DNA of 64,000 bases from Cephalopachus bancanus (taxonomy: Eukaryota; Chordata; Mammalia; Primates; Tarsiidae). The DNA lies in assembly GCA_027257055.1 (NCBI GenBank), contig JAPVLO010000277.1:620001-684000 (forward strand), given 5' to 3'. Positions within the stretch are counted from its first letter, which is position 1. Every line of letters begins with the position of its first letter. This document shows, in pieces, positions 35,146 to 44,268 of the stretch. Position numbers and translations under genes: made by a program. The notes below the pieces were generated by a model that was given only the letters and a program-made list of their open reading frames with translations, was not told the DNA's origin and searched no databases.

Positions 35146-36114
35146 AGTTACTGGGACTCCCACTGCAGAGGAGTTCCAGTCATTGTGGCATCCAACACTC
35201 AGGAGGGCCAGTAAGGTGGACACCTATCACAAAGGATGACTAGTCACTGGAGCACCCGTTATTCAGGAGGCATATTAAGTGGGACACCTATCGGAGAGGA
35301 GGGCTGGTATCTGGGGCAACCATTATGAATGAGGGACATTGACTGTGGCACTGATCATAGAGGTGTCTCAGTCACTGGTCCAACAATCACAGAGGAAAGC
35401 CAATCTTTGGGCATTGCATCATAGAGAGATCCAGAAACCGGGGCACCTATCATATAGGAGGGCTAGTCATTAAGGCATCCATTATAGATTACAGACAGTT
35501 ATTGGGACATTCATCACAGATGAGTGCCAGTCACTGGGTCATCCATCAGTGAGGAATTACAGTTACTGGAGCACATATTATAGAGTAGGGTCACGGACTG
35601 GAGCACTCATTATAGTAAAAGGTTACTCACTGGGACACCCATCAGACAGGTCAGCCAGTCCATGGGACAGCCATCACAGAGGAGAGCCAGTCACAGAGGC
35701 ACCCGTCACAGAAGAGGGCCAGTCATGGGGGCACCCATTAGGAGGGGCTAAGCCACTGGAGCACCGATCATTGCGTCCATCATAAAGGAAGCAATGTCAG
35801 TGTGGTATACATCAGAAAGGAGGCCTATTCACTGGGGTACCTCTCACAGAGTAGGCACAGTCACTGGGCACCTACACAAAGAGGGTCGGTCACGGAGACA
35901 CCCATCACAAAGGATAGCCAGGCACTGAAGGGCTCGTCACTGTGGTGCCCAGTTTGGAGAAGGACCGGTTACTGGGGCTCCAACCAGAGGGTAGGCCCAG
36001 CGATTGGAGGACCTTTTATGGAGGAGGACCAAGCACTGGGACACCCATCACAGAGGAGAGCCAGGCACAGAGGCACCCATCACAGTCACTAAGGCTGCCA
36101 TTATGGAGGAGGCC
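35146..36114 (+). repeat. 32-base minisatellite, about 30 units
   Basis: The phase is exact over long runs: units start at 35146 and 35178 and continue to about 36114. The typical unit is 'agtcactgggacacccatca' followed by 'cagaggagagcc' (32 bases). Units are diverged from each other and a few carry small deletions (for example near 35740 and 35870). The long plus-strand frames here (35549-35785, 35802-36092, 35942-36289) come from the repeat, not from a gene. It ends about 580 bases beyond the DEFB104 stop codon. Confidence 0.92.
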
Positions 36115-36691
36115 AATCTTTGGGGTGAGGAGCCTGGAAACCACCCACCTGACCCTGGAAGTCCCCATGGGGTCTCCAACTTTGCCGTCACACATCGTGT
36201 CTTTTGTTTTTCTCCTTGGAGGCCTATGTTTTGAAATATGGTGTATTGCAAACAAGATACACTCCCCATTGATCTATTTTCCATTTTAATGAACGAAGAC
36301 AAACATAACTGCAAAAGACGTGTATAACAGAGCAAAACTTCTGATCAGAAAACAAATGCGATCAAGACAAATTGATATAATTCAAGCCAAGTGAAAAGAC
36401 AATGTCTTAGGCTTATAGCTGATTAGATATTCATACTTTTTTTGGTTCAGCCTTTAGAGTTAACTCATCACAAAACTTAACTCATCACAACTAGAGAAGA
36501 CTTGTTGAAGCTCAAAAGGCTTTGAATCTGTGTTCTACAATCTCCGACACTGCGTCGGAGGGGAAGCTCAGAAAACCTCGCTTCATAGCTGGATCTGTGG
36601 CTGCCCCGGGGGTGCCCCTGGGGCAAGGCCTCAGGAACGGAAGGCACAGAGGTCCCCTCTCAGCAACTCTAGGGACCAGCGCGACTGCGTC
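36115..36691 (-). other. 3' flank of DEFB104
   Basis: Expected to hold the 3' UTR. No AATAAA is seen on the minus strand; ATTAAA variants occur. A direct repeat of 'aactcatcacaa' lies near 36463-36490. Confidence 0.4.
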
Positions 36692-36852
36692 TCAGTGCTT
36701 TGTAAGATCCAGCAAGCTGTCACTCCATTTCCTCAAACAGCATTCATAGGTGTTGGGACATCTTCCAATTCTGTATTCCTCTTCCTGACACCTCTGCCGG
36801 CAGCGAGCAGTCCCGTAACCACATACTCTGTTCATTTCGAATTCGCTTCTCA
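36692..36852 (-). CDS. DEFB104: DEFB104 second exon (mature defensin 104)
   Basis: Secreted beta-defensin 4 (DEFB104), an antimicrobial and chemotactic peptide of epididymis and testis in human. After acceptor 'ctgttatctag' the exon reads (V)[17 protein letters not shown], then [11 protein letters not shown] and [12 protein letters not shown], ending in LTKH and a TGA at 36694-36692. Cysteine spacing is C-X6-C-X3-C-X9-C-X5-CC. The [18 protein letters not shown] and CCLRKW blocks identify DEFB104. Joined to 42320-42377 it gives 72 residues, the human length. The segment between Cys3 and Cys4 is acidic (QEEE), which lowers the net charge compared with the human peptide as I recall it. Adjacent genes are SPAG11 and DEFB106, as in human. 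Confidence 0.96.
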
Positions 36853-37133
36853 CTAGATAACAGGAGAAGTCACTGTGATCCATGGTGCGCCAGCCCCCAA
36901 AGCCAAGACTTGGTCAGCAGTTTTTTTGGGGGCGGGGGACAGCGAAGGTACATGGTGATGGAGGTCTTTCCAACACCCCCCCTCCACTTTTTAGCTGATT
37001 CTCAACCTCAGCATGATTCTTTAAAAAATCTATAAATCAATGTTACACTGCTTTTAAAAATCCCTAAAACAGTTTATCATTACTTCTGTATTAAATCCAG
37101 TCACACACCTTACCAGTTCTCCAAGGCTTCTTC

Positions 37134-37404
37134 TATTTTTTTTTTTTTTTGAGTCAGAGTCTCCCTCTGTCACCCAGTCTGGAATGCAGTGGCATACTCA
37201 CAGCCACCCCAGCATCAACCTGCTGGGCTCAGAAGAACCTTCTGCCTCAGCCTTCCAAGTGGCCAGAACTATAGGTGTGAGCTACCATGCCCAGCTAATT
37301 TTTTGTTTTTATTGTAGAGATGAGGTCTTGTCAAGTTGCCCGGGCTGGTCTTGAGCCCTTGGGCTCAGGCGATCCACTTGCCTCAGCCTCCCAAAGGGCT
37401 GGGT
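37134..37404 (-). repeat. Alu, antisense
   Basis: T15 then 'gagtcagagtctccctctgtc' to 'cctcccaaagggctgggtc'. Confidence 0.9.
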
Positions 37405-37615
37405 CTTTTTTTTTTTTTTTTTTTTTGAGTCAGAGTCTCCCTCTGTCACCCAGGCTGGAATGCAGGGGCACACCTGGCTAATTTTCTGATTTTTTTTGGA
37501 GAGACGTAGTCTCCCTACGTTGCCTAGGCTGATCTTGAACTCCTGGGTTCTAGAGATTTTCTGGCCTCAGCCTCCCAGCGATCTGGGATTACAGGCCTGG
37601 GTCACTCTGCCCAGC
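37405..37615 (-). repeat. Second Alu, antisense, with internal deletion
   Basis: T20 then 'gagtcagagtctccctctgtc'. It jumps from 'gaatgcaggggcac' straight to 'acctggctaattttc', so most of the right arm's centre is missing. Ends 'gcctgggtcactctgcccagcc'. Inserted directly at the end of the previous Alu. Confidence 0.88.
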
Positions 37616-38314
37616 CTCAGAAGCTGTCTTGAGCTAATCCTGGGCCACCCCTTCAAGTGCAGCCCGTTCCAGTGCGGCCCTTCTCTTCCTAGGCCGCCCG
37701 CACCGGCCTCTGCTCCGTTCCTTCTGAGGAGCCCTTCGGGTCCCAGCGCCTTCACCAGCGCAACTTCTCAGTTTCCTCCCCTCCCGTGAATGAGTTCTTT
37801 GAACTTTCACCCCCTCCACCTTGAGGTCCAGCTCCGGAAAAGCCCCTCCCTGTCCTCTTCACATAGTCAAATGCGCCAGAGCTATTTTCTTCCCCATGCA
37901 CTTTTTAATTCTTCCCTACCGTCTCTCCCGATTGCACATATCTTGCTGCTTTCTGCTTTCCTCAATGGAACTGTGAGCTCTCTGAGAGCGAGGACGGCGT
38001 TCATGGCCCTCCTCCTTATATACCCTGGGCCAGGCCCACAGCATGGGCTCAGGGAGTACCTGATGAGTGAATGATTGCATGGCTAGGCTAGAATACAGCA
38101 GAATCGAAACAAGGGGGGCTGCGGAAACGAGACCAGAGCAGAATTCTGACCGTTCGGCTCTTGGCCTGGAGCAGTTGACCAGAGACCTGGATTTAGCGTC
38201 TCTATCTCTGGGTGTGCTCTCTCAGACTGGAGGCGGCTCTTTTAACCTCGTTCCCTCACACGCCACACCGGGAACACCTTACAGTGATGCCAGGAGCGCC
38301 CAGGAGCAAGGCTG

Positions 38315-38523
38315 ATGCTATTAAAAAAGATACCTGCACACGTATGTTCATCACCGCATTGTTCACAATAGCAAGATCACGGAACCAACCATGCTGTCCA
38401 TCAAAAGAGGACTGGATTAAAAAAATGTGGTCCATATATGCAATGGAATATTATGCAGCCATAAAAAAGAATAAAATCATGAATTTTGCAGCAACCTGAA
38501 TGGAATTAGAATTTATAATACTG
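38315..38523 (+). mobile_element. L1 ORF2 end, part 1 (split by Alu)
   Basis: 'gatacctgcacacgtatgtt', 'cattgttcacaatagcaag', 'atgtggtccatatatgc', 'ggaatattatgcagccataaa': the L1 ORF2 end in sense. Continues at 38807. Confidence 0.9.
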
Positions 38524-38806
38524 CAGGGCTTGGTGGCTCAGCCTGTAATCCCACGCTTTGGGAGGCTGAGGTGAGTGGATTGCCTGAGCCCGCGGGTTCA
38601 AGACCCGCCTGGGCAACTTGGCGAAACCACATCTCTACAATAAATCAAAAAATTAGCTGGGCGTGGTAGCACACGCCTGTAGTTCTGGCTACTCAGAAGG
38701 CTGAGGTGGAGGGATTGCCGGAGCCCAGCAGGTGGAGGCTGTGATGGCCGGGAGCAGCCACCACACTCCAGTCTGGGTGACAGAGTGAGACTCTGACTCA
38801 AAAAAA
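38524..38806 (+). repeat. Alu inside L1, sense
   Basis: Full-length copy. The host L1 sequence aatttataatactg (38510-38523) is repeated as aatttgtaatactg (38807-38820), a 14-base target duplication with one difference. Confidence 0.95.
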
Positions 38807-39112
38807 AATTTGTAATACTGAGTGATCGCTCACAGAAACAGAGATCTGAGCATCACATGTTCTCACTCACAAGTGGACCTTGAACAACTATCGTAATACT
38901 GTAAGAAAAGGGTTGACAGTGGTGGGAAACTATGGGGGGGCAGGGAGGAGGAGGGAGGTGGGATTAACGTAGTCCATATCTGTCTGGGGAAGGGGGGGCA
39001 CACCTCATCAAGAAGGGTACCTGCACAATGAATATTGGTATACCTAACCCTTAACTGTACTGTACCCCACAACTTTAAAATAAAAAATATATGTTAAAAG
39101 TAAAAAAATAAA
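38807..39112 (+). mobile_element. L1 3' UTR, part 2
   Basis: 'cacatgttctcactcacaag', 'gggttgacagtggtgggaaa', 'gggattaacgtagtcc', 'acctaacccttaactgtac' and a tail 'aaaataaaaaatatatg'. The same 3' UTR type recurs at 56713-56958 and, reversed, at 62012-62445. Confidence 0.9.
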
Positions 39113-39820
39113 GTACACGGTGGCTGGCACGAGGCTTCCTGGAAGGAGCTTTGCTTGAGGGTCTCCAGCAAGCTCGACAGGAGCCAGAACTGGGGGAGAG
39201 AGTCAGAGCTGCAAGTGGTCCTCTTTGCAGGCGTGGGAACTCAAGAGCCCTCATTCCTCTGAGCCCGTCTGTTCATTCTCTGCCGCCCATCTGTTCATCT
39301 CCCGCCAGGCAGAGGGACGGGAGAACTCAGATGGGCCGCTTCTTCTCAGACCAGGGTTTTAGGACTTTCCTTTGTGCTGGTCAAGAGAAGCTCCAGTTTC
39401 TAGCGCTCTGGCGTCCAGCTTCCTGGATCAGGGTGCGGGTGAGGACCAAAGAGTAGTTTGACCCAATCCTGTGCTCGAAAGGAAAGGACAGAGGTTCGTG
39501 ATGGGGATGGCCCTGTACCGGGCGAGCAGGGAAGGTGGGTCTGCTGAAACCACCATTCAAAAGCAAGCCCTGCCAGTCAGAGTAGAGGGCAGTGGGGAAG
39601 GAGTGAAGCAAGCTGGTGTCTATCGTGCTGAATGTGGAGACCTGGGGGCAGACTTGCTTTCTGTCCCCTCTGAAGCCCGGCTCTTTCAGCCTGGAGTCAG
39701 AGGAGCAGCAGAAGGCCGCTCTATGAGCTCAGGGAAGGTGAAGTCTGGAATTAGGGGAGAAGCAGAACACGAGGACTCCAAAAAAAAGAGAGTGGAATTT
39801 ATTTGTAAAAAAGTGTGCTT

Positions 39821-40110
39821 GGCTGGGTGCGGTGGGTGAAGCCTGTAATCCCAGCACGTTGGGAGGCCAAGGCATGAGGATTGCCTGAGCCTGCAGGTTC
39901 AAGACCAGCCTGGGCAGCATGGAAAGACCTGGTATCTACAGTAAACCGAAAAATTATCCGGGCGAGGTAGCACATGCCTGTGGTTCCGGCTATTTGGAAG
40001 GCTGAGGTGGAAAGATCACCGGAGCCTGGCAGGTCGAGGCTGCAGTGGCCGGGAGCGTGGCACTGCCCTCCAACCTGGGTGACAGAGTGAGACTTCAACT
40101 CAAAAAAAAA
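39821..40110 (+). repeat. Alu inserted in mariner relic, sense
   Basis: 'ggctgggtgcggtgggtgaagcctgtaatc' to 'gacttcaactc' plus A10. Flanked by 'aaaaaagtgtgc' on both sides. Confidence 0.93.
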
Positions 40111-40139
40111 AGTGTGCATTTATTCTTACATGTTTGAGT

Positions 40140-40450
40140 TTCAGTCACCTTCTAAGTGCTCTCCGTGTGTGGCGATGCAACTATCAAAACACTCTTTCCA
40201 CGGCTCAAAACAGTTTTGAACTCATTGATTTTGACGCCTTTTAGTGCTACAGCTGGTTTTTGTTTTGCCTCTTCCACTTTGGCAAAACGTTTCCCTTCGA
40301 GGACTTTTTTTGCCCCTGGGTGAGGGGAAAATTTGCTTGGGGTGAGAGCAGGTGAGTAGGAAGGTTGGGACATGGAGATCATGCTGTTTTTTGGTCAAAT
40401 ACTGCAGAACACTCAGTGCAGTGTGGACAGGTGTGCTCATAAATCGCCCT
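40140..40450 (-). pseudogene. Mariner-type transposase relic (C-terminal part)
   Basis: The minus strand in shifting frames encodes the end of a mariner/Tc1-like transposase: APVHTALSVLQYLTKKQ, then QPSYSPALTPS, then KKVLEGKRFAKVEEAKQK, ALKGVKINEFK and finally CFDSCIATHGEHLEGD followed by a stop. In active mariner enzymes the motif YSPDLAP-x-D carries the third catalytic aspartate. Here it reads YSPALTPSK, so that residue is gone, and frameshifts break the frame. The element is dead. It lies in the DEFB104 intron and its 3' flank was later hit by an Alu. Confidence 0.7.
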
Positions 40451-40654
40451 TCACGAAATGGGCAAATGCGTTGAACGAATCTAAAAAAAAAAATTCACTG
40501 AATCCAAACGCAGCCTCTCACAACAATGCTAGCTGGTACACAGATGCCAATGGGTTCCTAGAACACTTACCTGTGGGGGGGGCAAGCCTGTATTACAATG
40601 GGCCTTCCTTTCAGATTCTTTTTTTGGGGGGGTCTCCTCTTGTAGACTAGAAAG

Positions 40655-40775
40655 AGAATCCAGGTTTTCAAATCCTAGACTGTTAGTTTCAAGCAAGTCC
40701 TGTTTACAGACAGAACTGAAGGCGCAGAGGCGGGAGGTGGCTGACCTGAGGTCACACAGCAACTTAAGTGTGAAA
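40655..40775 (-). repeat. MIR-like SINE fragment
   Basis: 'ttacagacagaactgaaggc' and 'cctgaggtcacacagcaact' match the reversed MIR core. Confidence 0.6.
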
Positions 40776-42319
40776 ACAGGAACAAAAATTCAGTAAGTAT
40801 GTCTTATCATCTGAATAAACAGGAATGCAAAACGGAGAATGCAGTCTAGGAACAGAGCGATAAATACATTCTCAGCAACAAATAGGTTCTAGGGTGGCCT
40901 TAATCATACTGGGTCCCTTTCTTACATAAGCAACTGTCCTCCTCTGCACCCATTCCCAGTCCTTGTGGGCACTGGAGGGGCTGAGAGCCTGTGAGAGCCA
41001 AGGCCGCCCAAAGCAGGAGCAGCAGAGGAGGGTGGGCAGGACCCCGTCGCTCGCCCTCAGCCACCGTCCCCTGTCCCTGTCCTGCCAAATCACCTTCCTG
41101 CAAAGAGCCCTTCCCAGAAGGAGGCCGCAGAGGCCAGCCCCACCCAGCCCTCCACAGCCAAGGGCAGCCAGCTCCGTGGTGCGTCCCCCTGCCTGTCTCT
41201 AGAGGGACCCCTGACCTGGGCTTTCTGTCTCCATCTACTCTTCATCTTGGGATCATAGGCTGAGGAAACCTGTTTTTTGATAAATGGGTTCTATTATATT
41301 CTGGAACATGCAGGTAGTAGAATGTCACAGAGTGTCTGTGAGAAATGACCCAGGAAGAAAGAACAGGGAACAGCTAAGCTGAACATGCGCCCTCTGAGAA
41401 AAATAATTAACCCATCTGAACCACTGCAGAAACAGTCGGGAAAGGGGGAAAAATGTTTGCAGGGCATTCTTAAGAGACGCAGGAAATCCACCGGGCAGCT
41501 TGGGAGAGAGAATCAGGTTGGGTCTCTGAGTCAAAACAACTGATTTCATCCCAGCACTGCTAGACTCGTCGAACAATGCCAAGAAGGTTATTGTTCCTTC
41601 CTGTATCATAGAGCTCTTGGCTCAGCTTGTAAAAGAAAGGAATCAGGCAAGATGATCTCTCACAGCCATTCCCAATCTAATATTTTAAAGTCGTATGTTT
41701 CTAGGTCTGTAGATCAACATAAGCGTCCGAAGACTGCTGACATCTCAGTCTAAAATGAAATCTCTCCGGCAGGGTCCGAAGGCACCTGGTATTTGTTTTG
41801 CCCACAAATTATGGTTTTCTCTACGAAAATCACCGCACCTTTCCTAACCCTAATCCTCCGCCTTGATACGAAATGTTGTAAAATTTAAGAGGATGCGTGG
41901 GTCCCCTTTCTGTGCAGAGCAAAACCGTTCAGAGGGAAGCAGATGGGAGGAGGCATCTTGTTCGACAAAAACGAGCCATGGATGATTACAGCTGCCCTGC
42001 TGTGAAATAAGTAAGACTTGTGAGTCCCCGCTGTGCCTGAGCCCAAGAGGAATTGCTACCGTGGGCAGGCAGGGCAGTGGAGGACATCTAAGACCCCTGG
42101 TCCCTCCTCGAGTCAGTGAGCCTTGCAGCCAGGAGGTGGGTCCAGGAGGAATACCAACACACTGCACTTTACTCATGAGCCCAATGACGGCAAAGAGAGA
42201 AGGGCTGGAATTGGAGGAGGTGGCTGAATTCTTCAGGATTTATTTTCTAAATCAAGTCTTCCCCCCCACCTCTCATCCTCCGTAACCGTGTGTATTTACA
42301 GCGGAGAGTCTCTGTTTAC

Positions 42320-42377
42320 CTGGAGGACCCAGGTGGAGGAGAAGAGAAAAGGCCAGGAGCAGCATCAGGGTCACCAT
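42320..42377 (-). CDS. DEFB104: DEFB104 first exon (signal peptide)
   Basis: ATG at 42377-42375, then VTLMLLLAFSLLLHLGPP and the first base of a valine codon before GTAAAC. This is a strongly hydrophobic secretory leader. It matches the human DEFB104 leader in length and pattern (LLLAVSLLLYQDLP in human), and joins exon 2 to give ...[12 protein letters not shown] as in human LPVRSEFELDR. The position, about 5.5 kb upstream of exon 2, also fits. Confidence 0.9.
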
Positions 42378-42944
42378 CGCACCAGGGCTGCTGGGGGGGA
42401 GCAGGCGTGCGTCCCAGGCAGGCCAGCGGCGGCTGGGTTTAAGGACGGCTTTGCTCCTGACGACTGAGGCTTATCCAAAGCCGCACTCCTCGATGAGCAC
42501 ACACCAAGACTCAGTGTGGAGAGAGCTGCCGGGCATTGGGAACGCCAGCCAGGCTGTGCTGGGGGTAGGAGGGGTGCTCAAAGCCCAGGTCAATTTACTT
42601 GCTTCCCCATCTGAAACGGGACTGGGATGAGATGGTCTCCAAGATACTCTTCAGCCTGGACGTTCTGTGATTCTGGCGAAAGGACTTTCAGTTCTGTTTC
42701 AGTTAAATTGGCACTAAATTGCTCCAGGTAAATTCCAGCCAGGAGCTTCTTGGTGAAAATGGTGGTCCAGACAAATGGGGTTCGAGTCCATCCCTCCCAA
42801 GACCCCTCTGAAATAAACATAATGCCAAAGAGAAGAAAGGTGTGGGCTGTGGTGAGATCATGGACGCATGAGGGACCTCAGCACGTTTCTGAGACGGAAA
42901 GAATATGTGGAGACAACAGGTGACATTAAGAAGCACTTTATGGT

Positions 42945-43235
42945 GGGCCGAGTGTGTTGGTTCACGCCTGTAATCCCAGCACTTTGAGAGACTGAGATGA
43001 GAGGATTGTTTGAGGCCAGTACTTTGAACCCAGTCAGGGCAACATAGCAAGATCCTGTCTCTCCAAAAATAAAGATTAGCTGGGCGTGGTGGTGCACGCC
43101 TATAGTCCCAGCTACCTGGGAGGCTGAGACAAGAGGATTGCTTGGGTCCAGAAATTTGAGGTTGTGGTGAGCTGTGTTCAGGTCACTGCATTCCAGCCTG
43201 GGTGACAGCGTTAGACTCTGTCTCTAAATAAATGG
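42945..43235 (+). repeat. Older Alu, sense
   Basis: 'gggccgagtgtgttggttcacgcctgtaat' to 'gactctgtctctaaataaa'. It ends 'gtctct' rather than 'gactc', so it predates the common local type. Confidence 0.9.
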
Positions 43236-44025
43236 AGATAAAGGGGTGAAGGAGAACGTTTGGGCAGGAAAAGTCTTCAGACTGCAATGCAGGTTGACAC
43301 GTTACGGGAGAGGGGACCCTTAGCCTGCAGTGCAGAAAGTCTCAAGGTTTCTTTCGGGGAGCCCCAGAGCAAAGGTTGAGTTACACCAGCAGACACGGCC
43401 CAGCTCTGGGCCCACAAGGTGCTTATTCCCTGACTAGAAGCAGCCAGGACTACTGAGAATCACAGAGATATTTGTAATCCCTCTAGCCGTCAGCAAATTT
43501 TATCTCAGGCTTGTTGGTAGGGGGCAAGGCCATAGGAAATACTTAACAGACCCTAATTAAAGGCACGGAGCCATGATGATTAGTCTCGACGAGTGTGTGA
43601 CCCAGGAGAGTTCTTGAAAAATAGGTGATCTGTCTGTCTACTTCTTTATCATTCGTGTAAGTATCCATCTGGATGTGTGTTCATTTCTCTGCCTGTCCAT
43701 TTCTTTCTTCCTCTCCCTCCCCTCTCTCTTCTCCTCCCTCTCGTCTCTTCCCTCATCCTCTCCTCTCCCTCCCTCCATTCCTCCTTTTCTTTCTATTTCT
43801 GTTTTCTTTGTTTCATCTCGACAGGTTGGGTAGGGCCAGCTGCCTGAGCGCAAGCTAGAGTTTTGCTGACTTCGAGTCTCTCGTAGCCCCTTTTCAGAGA
43901 CCTATCATTTGGCTTTGGGACAGTTTCTTTACCCTGAAACTGAGGAGGGATCATCAAGGTCAGGGAGTCCTGTTCTTGCTTCTAAGTGGAACACTTGACA
44001 CACCGAGCAAAGACGGTCATCAGTT
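43236..44025. other. Intergenic, with pyrimidine tract
   Basis: Between DEFB104 and DEFB106. The plus strand is a CT-rich tract at about 43690-43815. The minus frame over it (43638-43853, rich in E, G and R) is an artefact of that tract. Confidence 0.6.
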
Positions 44026-44031
44026 TTTATT
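44026..44031 (-). promoter_or_regulatory. DEFB106: Poly(A) signal of DEFB106
   Basis: AATAAA on the minus strand, 83 bases after the DEFB106 stop codon: a good position for the short 3' UTR usual in this family. Confidence 0.6.
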
Positions 44032-44113
44032 CAAGTGTCTGCTTACTGCAGAGGCCAGGGTTGAAGGAAGAGCCCGGACATTCACGCTTCTCTGGGAAGC
44101 TATGTCTTCAGAA

Positions 44114-44268
44114 TTAATCATCTTCTTCAGCCTGCCCACACGACTGAAGAGTGAGACAGCACTTTAGGCCCTTCTGGCAGAGGGCGACAACTTCTTCGTT
44201 TTTCTGGCAGGAATCCATACATCTCCCATGGAGCTTCTGGCATTTCTCATCAAAGAATGAGTTTTGGG
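44114..44268 (-). CDS. DEFB106: DEFB106 second exon (mature defensin 106)
   Basis: Secreted beta-defensin 106. After the acceptor 'ccccatgtag' the exon encodes (A)QNSFFDEKCQKLHGRC, MDSCQKNEEVVALC and QKGLKCCLTLQSCG, then an acidic tail QAEEDD and a TAA at 44116-44114. Cysteine spacing is C-X6-C-X3-C-X9-C-X5-CC, with the extra cysteine after CC that is typical of DEFB106. The blocks NxFFDEKC, CQKxLKCC and QxCG match human DEFB106. Joined to 46616-46664 it gives 67 residues (65 in human). The acidic C-terminus differs from the human ending, GSIID. Confidence 0.95.

Larger units (their letters stand above)
36853..42319 (-). other. DEFB104: DEFB104 intron
   Basis: A 5.47-kb intron with GTAAAC at its 5' end and CTATCTAG... 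at its 3' end. It contains four Alus, an L1 3' end, a mariner relic and a MIR fragment. Frames within it (for example 41850-42176 and 41325-41609, both minus) have no recognisable function. Confidence 0.85.

Noticed and set aside
35549..36289. Chain of three plus-strand frames with repeated motifs (a possible repeat protein)
   Set aside because: The repetition is explained by the 32-base minisatellite. A 32-base unit does not keep a codon frame, so the peptide repeats are not a constant-length motif.
43638..43853. Minus frame rich in E, R, G and K (a charged protein)
   Set aside because: Produced by the CT-rich tract on the plus strand; no start context and no relatives.
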